Translations under genes and position numbers: made by a program
Origin: CAJLIR01 sp964408085
GTDB lineage: Bacteria; Bacillota_I; Bacilli_A; RF39; UBA660
Direction of reading: 5' to 3'
DNA: 64,000 nt
NCBI GenBank assembly: GCA_964408085.1
Contig: CAYOYB010000008.1
Location: forward strand, 28,795 to 92,794
The notes under the pieces: generated by a model
Database searches by the model: none
Seen by the model: only the letters and a program-made list of their open reading frames with translations
Told to the model about the DNA's origin: nothing
Shown: piece by piece, positions 33,947 to 43,192 of the stretch
How the letters are laid out: the number at the start of each line of letters is the position of its first letter
How positions within the stretch are numbered: position 1 is the first letter of the stretch

Positions 33947-34615
33947 ATGCTTAAAGAATTAATTAATAGACTCAGAGCAAAAAAACAGCAATTAGATAAT
34001 TTAAATGATAGTAGTGATTCGTTAGTGGATAAAATAATTGAAGAACAAAATGTATTCAATATTGCTATATCAGAAGAAAATAATATTTATAGGGTGGATA
34101 TTAGCGATTATATTTCAATGACTGATTATGTAGAAAGAATAAAAGCAAATGATGAATTTAATTTGCTAGATTTAATAAGTAATAATATATTATGGAACAG
34201 TAACATGCAAAAAGTAAATAAAGGTACATATTATGCTTTAATAGTGGGTAATAGATTATATAATATTTTAATAAATGGTGATGATTTAGCAATAGATGAA
34301 AGAACTAAAATAGATGATATAATTACTGAAGAAAGGATTATTAGATTTAATATTAGCGATAGTAACTATCATTATTTTAGTGCTAAACACTATAAAACTG
34401 ATACTTTTTACACAAAATATTATGATAAAAAAAGCTTAGTTAGTTTAGGAAAACTAGATTTATCAGCAGAGGAAACTTTTGAGGAAATCAGTTCAATAGT
34501 TTGTAATTTAGATGATATTGCATTAATAGCAAACATTTTTGATACAAGCTTAATAAAAAAATACATCTTAGACGATTTGAGTAAAAATCCCCCACAAATA
34601 AAAAAAGTGATATAG
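33947..34615 (+). CDS. Hypothetical protein, 222 aa
   Basis: Soluble, acidic, with an N-terminal helix (LKELINRLRAKKQQLDNL) that could be a short coiled coil, then mixed strands and helices. No Cys cluster, no membrane helix. RBS GAGGAAGTG. Followed by a terminator, so the gene ends its unit. Family not recognised. Confidence 0.6.
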   Translation: MLKELINRLRAKKQQLDNLNDSSDSLVDKIIEEQNVFNIAISEENNIYRVDISDYISMTDYVERIKANDEFNLLDLISNNILWNSNMQKVNKGTYYALIVGNRLYNILINGDDLAIDERTKIDDIITEERIIRFNISDSNYHYFSAKHYKTDTFYTKYYDKKSLVSLGKLDLSAEETFEEISSIVCNLDDIALIANIFDTSLIKKYILDDLSKNPPQIKKVI

Positions 34616-34623
34616 AATGTTTT

Positions 34624-34652
34624 AATAGATGTAGTTGTTTATCTATTTTTTA
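34624..34652 (+). terminator. Rho-independent terminator
   Basis: AATAGAT / ATCTATT with a ten-base loop and T-run. Confidence 0.68.
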
Positions 34653-34681
34653 TATATTAAAATATTAAGGAAGTGATTTTT

Positions 34682-35437
34682 ATGGATAAAGATTTATTAA
34701 GAAATCAATTATTTGAAAAATATTTTGAAATAGAAGATGGCATTTTAGCTATAGATTTGGTTGACAAATTGTCTTTTATAACAGAGGTATGGAAAGAACT
34801 GCATATTTTATGCCAAAATAATATTAAATGTTTTGACCAATATAGTACTTTATATGGTGCTAAGTTGTTAGAACATAATCAAAAAAAATACATAATCTTA
34901 AGATTATGTATGTTAAGATATGCTATTATTGATATAGAACTTATGAGAAATATAACGAAAGAACAATTTTCAAAAGATTTTGATGAGAAATTTTTTGTAA
35001 ATAATTTTGATGAAGTTTTTGAAGAAGGTTATAATTCTTTCCCCAGATTGTATAGCTTAAATGAATATAATGGTAATATACAAGAATTATTAAATGTTTA
35101 TTATAAGAATCAAGATATATTAAATTTATCGACTCATTTATATTACAAAATAGAAATAGGTAATGCTTGGACTTATTTTGGTATTAATTTTGCGAATTCA
35201 AAAGCTTTGTTAGGCTTTCAAACACCAGATCAATTTCTATATGAACAATTATTTTTAAATTATGATTTAACCCCTTCAGGTATGCAAGATGCTAACTTTA
35301 AAATTGGGTTAGAAAGAATGAAAGAAATGTTTATGAAAATAAGAGAAATAAGAATTCCAAAGGAAGTTATTCCTAAAGATTTATATGAACAGTTTTTAAT
35401 GCAATGTGATACAAAAAATCATAAACTAGAAAAATGA
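34682..35437 (+). CDS. Hypothetical protein, 251 aa
   Basis: Start at ATG 34682, eight bases after AAGGAAG, preferred to GTG 34673, which overlaps the ribosome site. Soluble, mainly helical, aromatic-rich; C-terminal helix KEVIPKDLYEQFLMQCD. Ends with TGA. The preceding hypothetical gene has a terminator between, so they are not an obvious operon. Family not recognised. Confidence 0.6.
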   Translation: MDKDLLRNQLFEKYFEIEDGILAIDLVDKLSFITEVWKELHILCQNNIKCFDQYSTLYGAKLLEHNQKKYIILRLCMLRYAIIDIELMRNITKEQFSKDFDEKFFVNNFDEVFEEGYNSFPRLYSLNEYNGNIQELLNVYYKNQDILNLSTHLYYKIEIGNAWTYFGINFANSKALLGFQTPDQFLYEQLFLNYDLTPSGMQDANFKIGLERMKEMFMKIREIRIPKEVIPKDLYEQFLMQCDTKNHKLEK

Positions 35438-35541
35438 AAAACAAAAATTTGTAGATAACTATGATATTTTATTACTTAATTGATAATATTTTAAAAATTT
35501 TTTGAATTAAATAAAAGACTAATAAACTCAAACTTTTTTAT

Positions 35542-35570
35542 TTGACAAATTATATAGATAATGTTAGTAT
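35542..35570 (+). promoter_or_regulatory. Sigma-A promoter with extended -10
   Basis: TTGACA, 17 nt, TAGTAT preceded by TGt. Confidence 0.68.
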
Positions 35571-35604
35571 ATAAAAATCAAATATAAAGGGGGAAATTTT
35601 AGTT

Positions 35605-36303
35605 ATGAAAAGTTCATACAGTTTATTTCCAATTTTAGTTAAAAAAATATATAAAGATGGCACAATTAGTACATGTTATGAGAATTACCGAGTTTATTAC
35701 GATGAAGAGAAAATGAAAAAATTTTTAGAAAAAATCAAATTTCAATATTCTCAATCCTATAAAGCCTATGGAACAATGGATGATATTAAAACATTACAAG
35801 ATTTTTCGATTATAGACTTGGTTAAGTCTGAAATTGATATAAAAGGTAGATGTGGAGTTCCTGATACATATAATTATCGTTATAGGAGATATCCTGCTAT
35901 ATATAAAATTCTTTTTAATTCTTTAACTGCTGAAACTTTTAATTTAGATATTTTTATTGAATATTATGAATATTTAGAAAAAAATGGTCAGGTCTCATTA
36001 TGTTCCTGTCCCAATTTAATTTCTTATTTGTCCAATAAGAAAATTGAAGAGATAAAACAAAATACTTATTTTCAGACACATAGTGATAGTTTTAATTTTT
36101 ATAATGATAAGGAATTTAAAATTACAAGAGAAGAATATAAAGACATTTTAAAAAAATATCTTTCTTTAATTAAAATGAAGCGTACAACTTTGGGTTCTGC
36201 TTCAAAAGCTGATATTGCATTAGCTAAATCTCATAAAATGTCTTTAGTATATGATGACTTATTTGATGATACATTGATTGCTAAAAAATTTAGGAAAATT
36301 TAA
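35605..36303 (+). CDS. Hypothetical protein, 232 aa
   Basis: Soluble, Lys/Tyr-rich, no signal. A CSCP motif lies near residue 132 but no second Cys pair. RBS AAAGGGGGAAA. Ends in a terminator that overlaps its stop codon, so it is monocistronic. Family not recognised. Confidence 0.6.
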   Translation: MKSSYSLFPILVKKIYKDGTISTCYENYRVYYDEEKMKKFLEKIKFQYSQSYKAYGTMDDIKTLQDFSIIDLVKSEIDIKGRCGVPDTYNYRYRRYPAIYKILFNSLTAETFNLDIFIEYYEYLEKNGQVSLCSCPNLISYLSNKKIEEIKQNTYFQTHSDSFNFYNDKEFKITREEYKDILKKYLSLIKMKRTTLGSASKADIALAKSHKMSLVYDDLFDDTLIAKKFRKI

Positions 36304-36321
36304 TATAATTTTCCTTTTTTA
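36292..36321 (+). terminator. Rho-independent terminator overlapping the stop codon
   Basis: AGGAAAATT / AATTTTCCT then TTTTT; the left arm encodes the last residues of the upstream protein. Confidence 0.75.
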
Positions 36322-36370
36322 TGATATACTTATTTAAGTAGAAAATATTGTTTTAAAAAGGAGAAGAATC

Positions 36371-36907
36371 ATGGATATTACAAAATTGTTTAATGAGAGA
36401 TTTAGTTGTCGAAATTATAATCCAATAGAAATAAAGGATGAAGCTATTGAAAAAATCTTGAGTGATGCTGTATTAGCTCCATCAACTAATAATAGACAAC
36501 CTTGGACTTTTGCAGTTATCAAGAATTTAGAAATTAAAAATACAATTGCTAATATGTTAAATGCTAAAGGTGTTGAACAAGATAATAAGGCTTTTATAAA
36601 AACAGCGAATGCTATATTAGAAGCACCTGTATTAATATGTGTTTTTAATAAAATAGTAGATGATGAATCTATTTCAATTATTCAATCGATTGGTGCTTGT
36701 ATCGAAAATATGCTTCTTAGTGCAACTGAACTTGGTATATCAAGTTTATGGATTAGGGCAACATCTTGTATTGAAAAAGAAATTGAACAAATGATGAATA
36801 AAACTGATGAGCATTTAATGGCTTGTATTACTTTAGGCTATTCAAATGAAATACCTTATAAAAAAAACAGGAATAATGCTAAATCATTAACAGAATGGTA
36901 TAGATAA
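36371..36907 (+). CDS. Nitroreductase family protein
   Basis: 178 aa. ERFSCRNYNP and APSTNNRQPWTFAVI are the FMN-binding regions; SIGACIENMLLSATELGISSLWI follows the family pattern. FMN-dependent NAD(P)H oxidoreductases of this group reduce nitro compounds or quinones. RBS AAAGGAG. Own unit between two terminators. Confidence 0.9.
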   Translation: MDITKLFNERFSCRNYNPIEIKDEAIEKILSDAVLAPSTNNRQPWTFAVIKNLEIKNTIANMLNAKGVEQDNKAFIKTANAILEAPVLICVFNKIVDDESISIIQSIGACIENMLLSATELGISSLWIRATSCIEKEIEQMMNKTDEHLMACITLGYSNEIPYKKNRNNAKSLTEWYR

Positions 36908-37033
36908 ATTAAAAAAATTAATTAATAAAGATTCAAATATTGATTTTATAATCGATTTAATAGGTTTAATTATGAACAAGTAAATTCTTTATATCAACTT
37001 GAAAAATACTGTTTTTGACTGCAAATGTTAAGT

Positions 37034-37072
37034 AAAAAGAATATCATTTTATATATTGATATTCTTATTTTT
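37034..37072. terminator. Bidirectional terminator
   Basis: AAAAAGAATATCA / TGATATTCTTATTTTT; its right arm covers the end of the tetR-type gene. Confidence 0.7.
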
Positions 37073-37588
37073 ATATTCACTTATTATTACTTCGTTCATT
37101 TCTTCAGGTGTTTCTTTGCACCCATTATATAACCACTTTTTTATAATTGCGTTAAAACCTGCCATAAAAAATTCGATATGATATTCTATATGTTTATCAT
37201 CATATATAATTTTCGCGAGATTATAATCATATTCATATTGACTAATTTTAGTATTCTTATCCATATTTAATTTAAAATAGGTTCTATAAAATATTTGATT
37301 TTCCTTAATATTTTTAAAAAGTTTCAAAAAATCATTAGAATTATATTCATTCTCTTTTTCTTCTTTGTATAAATTATCGACTTCTAATTCTAATTTTTCT
37401 CTAATCTTATCAGCTAAATCATATACATCAAGATAGTTTGCGTAAAATGTTGATCTATTTAACTTTGCTTTTTTGCAAATATCAGTAACTGAAATTTCAT
37501 TTATTTCTTTAGTTTGTATCAACTCTACAAAGATTTTTTCTATTTTTTCTTGTGATTCTTTTTTTCTTTTATTATTTGGTATATTCAT
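37049..37588 (-). CDS. TetR/AcrR family regulator
   Basis: 179 aa. N-terminal HTH: KIEKIFVELIQTKEINEISVTDICKKAKLNRSTFYANY, with the TetR signature RSTFYxxY. The C-terminal ligand domain is of the TetR_C type with GFNAIIKKWLYNG. Divergent from the 87-aa and 128-aa genes, which it probably controls through the 120-nt intergenic region. RBS AAAGGAG on the minus strand. Confidence 0.85.
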   Translation of the reverse strand: MNIPNNKRKKESQEKIEKIFVELIQTKEINEISVTDICKKAKLNRSTFYANYLDVYDLADKIREKLELEVDNLYKEEKENEYNSNDFLKLFKNIKENQIFYRTYFKLNMDKNTKISQYEYDYNLAKIIYDDKHIEYHIEFFMAGFNAIIKKWLYNGCKETPEEMNEVIISEYKNKNINI

Positions 37589-37629
37589 GATTTTCTCCTT
37601 TAAACCAACAGATGTTGTTAAATTGTTGA

Positions 37630-37658
37630 TTGTTTTCTTTTTCTACAAATATTATACT
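37630..37658 (+). promoter_or_regulatory. Promoter in the tetR divergent region
   Basis: TTGTTT, 17 nt, TATACT. ATAC...GTAT flanks follow it (37655-37669), a possible operator for the divergent regulator. Confidence 0.5.
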
Positions 37659-37709
37659 AGAATTGTATTAAACAAACAAGTGTTGTGTAAAAGTAAGGAG
37701 GAAAAAAGA

Positions 37710-37973
37710 ATGTCTAAAATTGTTGATACAAATAAAAAAATTGAAGAATCTGTAGTAGGTGGCTATCAAAAGATAGAAGAAACTGTAGTTGGTGGCTATA
37801 AAAAAATAGAGGATAAATTTGTTGATACTTTCTTAAAAAAAGATGGTGAAACAATAGAAGAGGCAAAGATGCGATTACAGCAAGAACAAAAAGAAAGAGA
37901 ATCAAATAAACCTAAATATTCAAAAACAACAGAAGAAATACAAGCAGAAATTAAAGAAAAATATGGTAAATAA
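37710..37973 (+). CDS. Small amphipathic repeat protein
   Basis: 87 aa from ATG 37710 (AAGGAGG upstream). The N-terminal half repeats IEESVVGGYQK, IEETVVGGYKK, IEDKFVDTFLK, an 11-residue amphipathic pattern; the C-terminal half is charged and disordered (KMRLQQEQKERESNKPKYSK). Small proteins of this make-up often sit beside TetR regulators in gut Firmicutes. Function unknown; membrane-surface association is plausible. Confidence 0.65.
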   Translation: MSKIVDTNKKIEESVVGGYQKIEETVVGGYKKIEDKFVDTFLKKDGETIEEAKMRLQQEQKERESNKPKYSKTTEEIQAEIKEKYGK

Positions 37974-37992
37974 AGTTAAGGAGGAATTGAAG

Positions 37993-38379
37993 ATGAAAAA
38001 AGAAACTTTATTAGAAATTATTTTAGGAACAATTGGTGGATTAGTATTTGCAATAGGTATGTGTATGTGCCTAATACCTGAATGGGATTTATTTAAAGTA
38101 GGTGTTGTAGTTACAGTAGTTGGTTTTATCGTTCTACTTTGTATTATTCCTGTTTATAGAGCAAATCATCCTAAAAAACAACATGGACCAATTAATTGGG
38201 GAATTGTATTAACTTGGGTAGTTGGAATTGTTGGTGCATTAGTTATGGGATTTGGAATGAGCAAAGTTATGGTAGGAGATCCTAGTAGGAGTGATTTATT
38301 AATTGGAATTGTAACAGGTATTATAGGACTTCTAGTATGTGTTTTAAACTATCCAATATATTCTTATTTAAAAAAATAG
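37993..38379 (+). CDS. Four-helix membrane protein
   Basis: 128 aa from ATG 37993 (AAGGAGG). Four hydrophobic segments at about residues 6-24, 31-51, 72-92 and 100-120. Twenty bases after the amphipathic protein gene, so the two form an operon opposite the TetR gene. Family not named; possibly a small membrane component controlled by that regulator. Confidence 0.65.
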   Translation: MKKETLLEIILGTIGGLVFAIGMCMCLIPEWDLFKVGVVVTVVGFIVLLCIIPVYRANHPKKQHGPINWGIVLTWVVGIVGALVMGFGMSKVMVGDPSRSDLLIGIVTGIIGLLVCVLNYPIYSYLKK

Positions 38380-38388
38380 TATAATAAA

Positions 38389-38413
38389 TGGAAGAAAAAA
38401 ATCTTCCTTTTTA
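38389..38413 (+). terminator. Rho-independent terminator
   Basis: GGAAGA / TCTTCC with a six-A loop and T-run. Confidence 0.72.
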
Positions 38414-38434
38414 GTATAAAAGAGGTTAGTTATT

Positions 38435-39301
38435 ATGAAAAAAAATATTAAGAAATTTTTATATCCTAATAAATTTATTGGTTTTCTATTATTTAATTTT
38501 AGTGTCATTTCTTTAATTTTTATTTTTCTAAATAATTATGATACTAATCCAATTGCTTATATAATTTATGTAATATCAGCTTATACTCTAGTATTTGCTA
38601 GTTTATGGTTTTATAAATTAGGTAAAAAAATATATCTTAGAATAACTAAAAATAAAATTTATCGAATATATAAAGATGATTTAAATATTCAAATAAAAGT
38701 TAATTTATACTTTAGTGTCATTATAAATACAATTTATGGCTTGTTAAAATTATTAACAGGTATTTATTATCAATCAGCTTGGTTTACAAGTTTTGCTTTT
38801 TACTATTTACTGTTAAGTACAATGCGTTTTCTAATTCTTAAAGATGTAGGAAAAAATAACATTTCTTTAACTAAAGAGTTTAAAAAATTTAGAATATGTG
38901 GATTTATATTATTATTCATGAATTTCATATTAAGTGGCATTATTATCTTAATTATTAGACATAACCATACTTTTGAATATCCTGGTTATTTAATCTACTT
39001 AATTGCGCTTTATGATTTCTATTTAATTATAAATGCTTTTATAAAGGTATTTAAGCATAGAAAGAATAATAGCCCTTTAGTTATAGCTAGTAAATGTATT
39101 AACTTAACAGTCGCTATGATATCAATGATTTCCCTTGAAACAGCTATGTTAACACAGTTTGGAAGTAACGACGATTTTTATTTTAATACAGTTGTAATTG
39201 CTTGTACTGGTTTTGGTGTTTGCCTTGTAAATTCTATCATGTCAGTTATTATGATTTGGTATTCTAATAAAAATATAAAATTACAATTATATTCAAAGTA
39301 G
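38435..39301 (+). CDS. Polytopic membrane protein, unknown
   Basis: 288 aa with about eight hydrophobic segments, starting at residues 14-32 and 38-58. Charged loops are Lys-rich, consistent with cytoplasmic loops after TM2 (YLRITKNKIYRIYKDD) and between later pairs. No transporter motif recognised. RBS AAAGAGGTTAG. Confidence 0.6.
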   Translation: MKKNIKKFLYPNKFIGFLLFNFSVISLIFIFLNNYDTNPIAYIIYVISAYTLVFASLWFYKLGKKIYLRITKNKIYRIYKDDLNIQIKVNLYFSVIINTIYGLLKLLTGIYYQSAWFTSFAFYYLLLSTMRFLILKDVGKNNISLTKEFKKFRICGFILLFMNFILSGIIILIIRHNHTFEYPGYLIYLIALYDFYLIINAFIKVFKHRKNNSPLVIASKCINLTVAMISMISLETAMLTQFGSNDDFYFNTVVIACTGFGVCLVNSIMSVIMIWYSNKNIKLQLYSK

Positions 39302-39330
39302 ATTATTTAAAGATGATAATTTACTTTTTT
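39298..39330 (+). terminator. Weak terminator
   Basis: AAGTAgATTAT-type arm pairing with ATAATTTACTT, followed by TTTTTTT. The stem contains a mismatch. Confidence 0.45.
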
Positions 39331-39506
39331 TTACTTCAATATTAAATAAATCAAATTTTTATAGTATAATATTTTTAGTAATCATGTGTTAAATAATTGG
39401 AAATAATGGTGATATAAATGTTTTTTTCTATAAAATAAGATTAGAAATATAAATTACAATAAAGTGATTTGAGATAAAATAGCCATTTGAGAGTGAGATG
39501 TAACAT

Positions 39507-39755
39507 ATGGAAAAAAATAAATTAAAAAATGCTCATATATGTAGTTCTTATAATAAGGAACAACTATCTAATTCTAAGCTATGCGGGTGCTTTTATTGTT
39601 TAAAAATATTTGATCCAAATTTAATTGTTGATTGGTGTGATGATAATCAAACAGCAATTTGCCCATATTGTGGGATAGATTCAATAATTTATGATAGTAA
39701 AACTTACCATGTATCTAAGAAATTTCTAGAACAGATGAAGAAGTATTGGTTTTAA
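39507..39755 (+). CDS. Small zinc-ribbon cytoplasmic protein
   Basis: 82 aa. CGCFYCLKIFDP and AICPYCGIDSIIYD form two CxxC knuckles, a zinc ribbon. The arrangement AHxxSxxxxEQL... CGCFYCLKIF... W... CPYCGIDS is widely conserved in small proteins of Firmicutes and Proteobacteria with no assigned role. Preceded by GAGAGTGAGATG. Confidence 0.72.
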   Translation: MEKNKLKNAHICSSYNKEQLSNSKLCGCFYCLKIFDPNLIVDWCDDNQTAICPYCGIDSIIYDSKTYHVSKKFLEQMKKYWF

Positions 39756-39785
39756 AACTAAAATACTGTTGGAAGGATGGTATTT

Positions 39786-40244
39786 ATGAAAAAAACAATT
39801 TTTATAATTTTATTTTGTGGAGTTATGGTTTTAGGAATTCTAGGTTGTGGCAATTCAAAAAATGAATTTGATGTTGGTGAAAAGTCTAATATTGAGTTAA
39901 TTGAAAAAGGTGTATCGTTATCTATTAAAGAAAATACATTAACACCTACAGGTGCAACATTGATTTTAAAAAATGATGGTGCTGTAGATATTCAATATGG
40001 GAATCCTTATAGAATAGAAATAAAAATTGATAACGAATGGCATAAAATAAATGTTGAATTATATTTTACATTGCCTGCTTATGGTTTGAAATCTAACGAA
40101 TCTAAAGAGATAGAAATTAATTGGCAAAATGGCTATGGAAAACTAACAACAGGAGAATATAGAATCATAAAGAGTATTAATATAGAAAAAGAGGATGGTA
40201 CATTTGAAAGCTTTGATGTATCAGCTGAATTTACTATAAAATAA
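39786..40244 (+). CDS. Lipoprotein with Ig-like (immunoglobulin-like) domain
   Basis: 152 aa from ATG 39786 (GGAAGG upstream). Type II signal peptide with lipobox LGILGC. The mature part (VSLSIKENTLTPTGATLILKNDG... GEYRIIKSI) is a beta-sandwich typical of the small Big-like (intermolecular Ig) lipoproteins in Firmicutes. Same signal-peptide style as the lipoprotein at 52932. Confidence 0.65.
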   Translation: MKKTIFIILFCGVMVLGILGCGNSKNEFDVGEKSNIELIEKGVSLSIKENTLTPTGATLILKNDGAVDIQYGNPYRIEIKIDNEWHKINVELYFTLPAYGLKSNESKEIEINWQNGYGKLTTGEYRIIKSINIEKEDGTFESFDVSAEFTIK

Positions 40245-40345
40245 CAAATAGCAAATATAATTTATAAAGCAAGTTAACTAATATAGAAAAATTAAAGAAA
40301 TTGTAAACAGAATTAAATTATAATTTGAAAGGAAGATGAAGTTTA

Positions 40346-40765
40346 ATGGATTTAAAGAAAATTGAAAAATTTATTGATAAGCAAAAAGTTAGTTTTATAT
40401 GTTCTATTGATAATGAAAATTATCCTAATGTAAAAGCAATGCTAAAACCTAGAAAAAGAAATGGCATAAAAGAATTTTATTTTTCTACTAATACTTCATC
40501 TATGAGAGTAAAACAATATCAAAGCAATTCTAATGCTAGTATATACTTTTACCATAAAGGATTAATTAAGTATGTTGGTGTTATGCTAAAAGGTAAAATG
40601 GAAATTTTAACAGACCAAGAAACTAAAAATATGATTTGGAAAAAAGGTGATACTATGTTTTATAGAAATGGTGTAACTGATCCAGATTATTGTGTTTTAA
40701 AATTTACTGCTACAAGTGGTAGATACTATTGTGACTTAAAAACAGAAAATTTTGATATAAAGTAA
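40346..40765 (+). CDS. Pyridoxamine 5'-phosphate oxidase-like FMN-binding protein
   Basis: 139 aa. KQKVSFICSIDNENYPNVKAM and IKEFYFSTNTSSMRVKQY, then ASIYFYHKG... KYVGVMLKGKMEIL give the split-barrel flavin-binding pattern of the PNPOx-like family. Probably a flavin-dependent reductase rather than true PdxH. RBS GAAAGGAAGATGA. First of four genes (with flavodoxin, cupin and PAS) in one direction. Confidence 0.8.
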   Translation: MDLKKIEKFIDKQKVSFICSIDNENYPNVKAMLKPRKRNGIKEFYFSTNTSSMRVKQYQSNSNASIYFYHKGLIKYVGVMLKGKMEILTDQETKNMIWKKGDTMFYRNGVTDPDYCVLKFTATSGRYYCDLKTENFDIK

Positions 40766-40817
40766 TTTTTAAATTGTAATTGATAGTTGTATCCACTTAT
40801 TAGAAAGGAAAATAATC

Positions 40818-41324
40818 ATGAATTATAAAGATAAAAAAAGTTTAATTATTTATTTTAGTCGTGCTGATGAAAATTATGCTGTAGGTTATATTGAAAAAGG
40901 AAATACAGAAGTAATTGCTGAATATATACAAGAATTAATAGGAGCAGATATATTTAAAGTAGAAAGAAAAATACCTTATGCAAAAGATTATGAAACTTGC
41001 ATTAAAGAAGCAAAAAATGAAATGGATAATGAAGTAAGACCAGAAATTATAAATACGCTTGATAACATTAATGATTATGAAGTTATTTATGTTGGTGGTC
41101 CTATATATTGGGGTTATCTTCCACAACCTATGGTAACTCAACTTGAAAAATTAAATTGGAATGGAAAAATTGTAAGACCATTTACAACTCACGAAGGTTC
41201 AGGTTTAGGGAGTGTTGTTAGTCAATTAAAAAGTTTATGTGCAGGAGCAGAAATTTGTGAAGGATTAGCAATTAAAGGTTCCTCAGTAAATTCTTCAAAG
41301 TCAAAAGTTGAAAATTGGATATAA
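40818..41324 (+). CDS. Flavodoxin
   Basis: 168 aa. LIIYFSRADENYAVGYIEKGNTE has the phosphate-binding loop in extended form, VGGPIYWGYLPQPM is the FMN loop, and TTHEGSGLGS follows the flavodoxin-4 pattern. Carries electrons at low potential. Overlaps no gene; the cupin starts 25 nt later. RBS GAAAGGAAAATA. Confidence 0.85.
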   Translation: MNYKDKKSLIIYFSRADENYAVGYIEKGNTEVIAEYIQELIGADIFKVERKIPYAKDYETCIKEAKNEMDNEVRPEIINTLDNINDYEVIYVGGPIYWGYLPQPMVTQLEKLNWNGKIVRPFTTHEGSGLGSVVSQLKSLCAGAEICEGLAIKGSSVNSSKSKVENWI

Positions 41325-41348
41325 TGAAATTTGGAAAGGAAGTTAATT

Positions 41349-41777
41349 ATGAATAAAGAACAATTTGAAAAAGAAAATGTTTTTGGTTTAGGAGATTTCA
41401 ACGATGGATTTGCAGAGTATTTTAGTGGAGCCTCTTTTTTAAATCCATTAACCAATCCTAAAGAGTGTCCATTATTTTTAGCAAATGTTACATTTGAACC
41501 AGGTTGTAGAAATAATTGGCATATTCACCATGCAGATAAAGATGGAGGCCAGCTTTTGATTTGTACTGCTGGTAGTGGTTGGTATCAGGAAGAAGGAAAA
41601 GAAGCTATAAGTTTAAAACCAGGAATGGTTATTACAATCCCAGCTAATGTAAAACATTGGCATGGATCTAAGAAAGATAGCTGGTTTAGTCATATAGCTA
41701 TAGAAATTCCTGGAGAGAATGCATCTAATGAATGGTTAGAACCAGTAGGTGATGAGGAATATGATAATTTAAAATAA
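41349..41777 (+). CDS. Cupin-domain protein
   Basis: 142 aa from ATG 41349 (GGAAAGGAAG upstream). Cupin motif 1: NWHIHHADKDGGQLLICTAGSGWYQEEG; motif 2: PGMVITIPANVKHWHGS. The three His and Glu/Gln positions can bind a metal. This cupin type commonly accompanies flavodoxins and LysR regulators in Clostridia and Bacilli, as here. Confidence 0.83.
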   Translation: MNKEQFEKENVFGLGDFNDGFAEYFSGASFLNPLTNPKECPLFLANVTFEPGCRNNWHIHHADKDGGQLLICTAGSGWYQEEGKEAISLKPGMVITIPANVKHWHGSKKDSWFSHIAIEIPGENASNEWLEPVGDEEYDNLK

Positions 41778-41789
41778 GGAGAATTAAAA

Positions 41790-42134
41790 ATGGAAAAAGG
41801 AAAAATGTTAGAATATATATTAGATAGTTATCCATATAAAGTTGTTTTTGTTGATACAGACTTTATCATAAGATATATGAATAGAGCAGCAAGATACCAT
41901 TATTATGAAGTTAGAGGATATAAAGATTTAATAGGAAAATCATTATTCAATTGCCATAACGAGAATTCACAAGAAAAAATAAAACAAGCAGTTGAGAAAT
42001 TAAAAAATCATGCTAATGAAATGTTTTTAGGTGTAACTCCAGATAATCAAAGATTTTATATAAATCCTGTTAGAGATGAAAATGGAGAATTAATAGGATT
42101 TTTTGAAAGATTTGAATTGAATTTACAAAAATAG
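41790..42134 (+). CDS. Stand-alone PAS-domain protein
   Basis: 114 aa forming one PAS domain: YPYKVVFVDTDFIIRYMNRAA, GKSLFNCHNENSQEKIKQAV, TPDNQRFYINPVRDENGELIGFFE. No output domain is attached. The NCHNE segment resembles PAS proteins that bind a cofactor or small molecule. RBS AAGGAGAA, 12 nt after the cupin; last gene of the run before the bidirectional terminator. Confidence 0.8.
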   Translation: MEKGKMLEYILDSYPYKVVFVDTDFIIRYMNRAARYHYYEVRGYKDLIGKSLFNCHNENSQEKIKQAVEKLKNHANEMFLGVTPDNQRFYINPVRDENGELIGFFERFELNLQK

Positions 42135-42202
42135 AAATATACTTGCATAAATACTAGACTTATACCAGGAATAAGATAATAATTAATTTTACTAAATATA
42201 TA

Positions 42203-42245
42203 AAAAAAGCGAGAGTTAATTTATGAACATACTCTCACTTTTTTA
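42203..42245. terminator. Bidirectional terminator
   Basis: AAAAAAAGcGAGAGT pairs with ACTCTCaCTTTTTT between the PAS gene and the convergent LysR gene. Confidence 0.8.
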
Positions 42246-43076
42246 TATGTCAAAATATTTTTGAATTTTAATTTCGTTATTTATGTTATATAATATTCCT
42301 ACATTAACACTATAAATATTTTCTGATGTAGATATATCATAAATAGTATTGTTTTTTAATTCATCATATATAAATTCCTTAAATAAAAAACCATTAGCAT
42401 ATCCACTACAAACTAGTGGATAGATATTATCATAATTATCAACTTTTATAATATTTAATAGATTTATATCTGCATTTTTTAAATAATTATCAGCTATTTC
42501 TTTAAATTTACTATTATTAAGTAAAACTATTGGTTTATTTGAGTTATCTTCTTTTGAATTTGATACAAAAATTAAATGCAGTTCTTCTAATTTTTTGAAT
42601 TTTATTTCATCATTAAATTGATAATTATTAGAGTCTAAAACAAATGCAAAATCAATTAAATTATTTGATAATTGATTATTTAATAAACTAAAATTATTTG
42701 TATCAATAAATGTTATATTGGTGTTGTTTTTTAAAATATGATCTAATTTTTTATTTATTAAAAGATAGTTTAAATAACTTTTATCACTAGCAATTTTTAA
42801 AGTATTATTATTTATAATTTTTGCAAAATCATTTTCAGCTTTCATTATATTATCAATATTATCAGCTATAAGTCTATACAATTCATTTCCTTCTTGTGTC
42901 AAAATAACACCTTTTGTTTTTCTAATAAATAATTTTGTATTTAATTGTTCTTCCATAGTTTTTAACATTCTACTAATAGCAGGTTGACTAATATTTAATT
43001 CTTCAGCTGCTTTAGTTATATTTTTGTTTTTAGCAATAATATAAAAAATTTTATAATATTCAAAATTAATATCCAT
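42243..43076 (-). CDS. LysR family transcriptional regulator
   Basis: 277 aa. HTH: YKIFYIIAKNKNITKAAEELNISQPAISRMLKTMEEQL; the rest is the periplasmic-binding-like effector domain. Start taken at ATG 43076 since AGGTG lies seven bases upstream; ATG 43082 would touch it. It faces the PNPOx-flavodoxin-cupin-PAS run across a shared terminator and may regulate it, or the divergent gene at 43193. Confidence 0.85.
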   Translation of the reverse strand: MDINFEYYKIFYIIAKNKNITKAAEELNISQPAISRMLKTMEEQLNTKLFIRKTKGVILTQEGNELYRLIADNIDNIMKAENDFAKIINNNTLKIASDKSYLNYLLINKKLDHILKNNTNITFIDTNNFSLLNNQLSNNLIDFAFVLDSNNYQFNDEIKFKKLEELHLIFVSNSKEDNSNKPIVLLNNSKFKEIADNYLKNADINLLNIIKVDNYDNIYPLVCSGYANGFLFKEFIYDELKNNTIYDISTSENIYSVNVGILYNINNEIKIQKYFDI

Positions 43077-43192
43077 TTTCATCACCTATATATATTGTAT
43101 CATAACAAAATGTTATGTCAAGCATAAAAAATAAGTATTTTACAAATATCAACATAATGCTTATAATATATGATAAGAAAAGGAGGATATAT

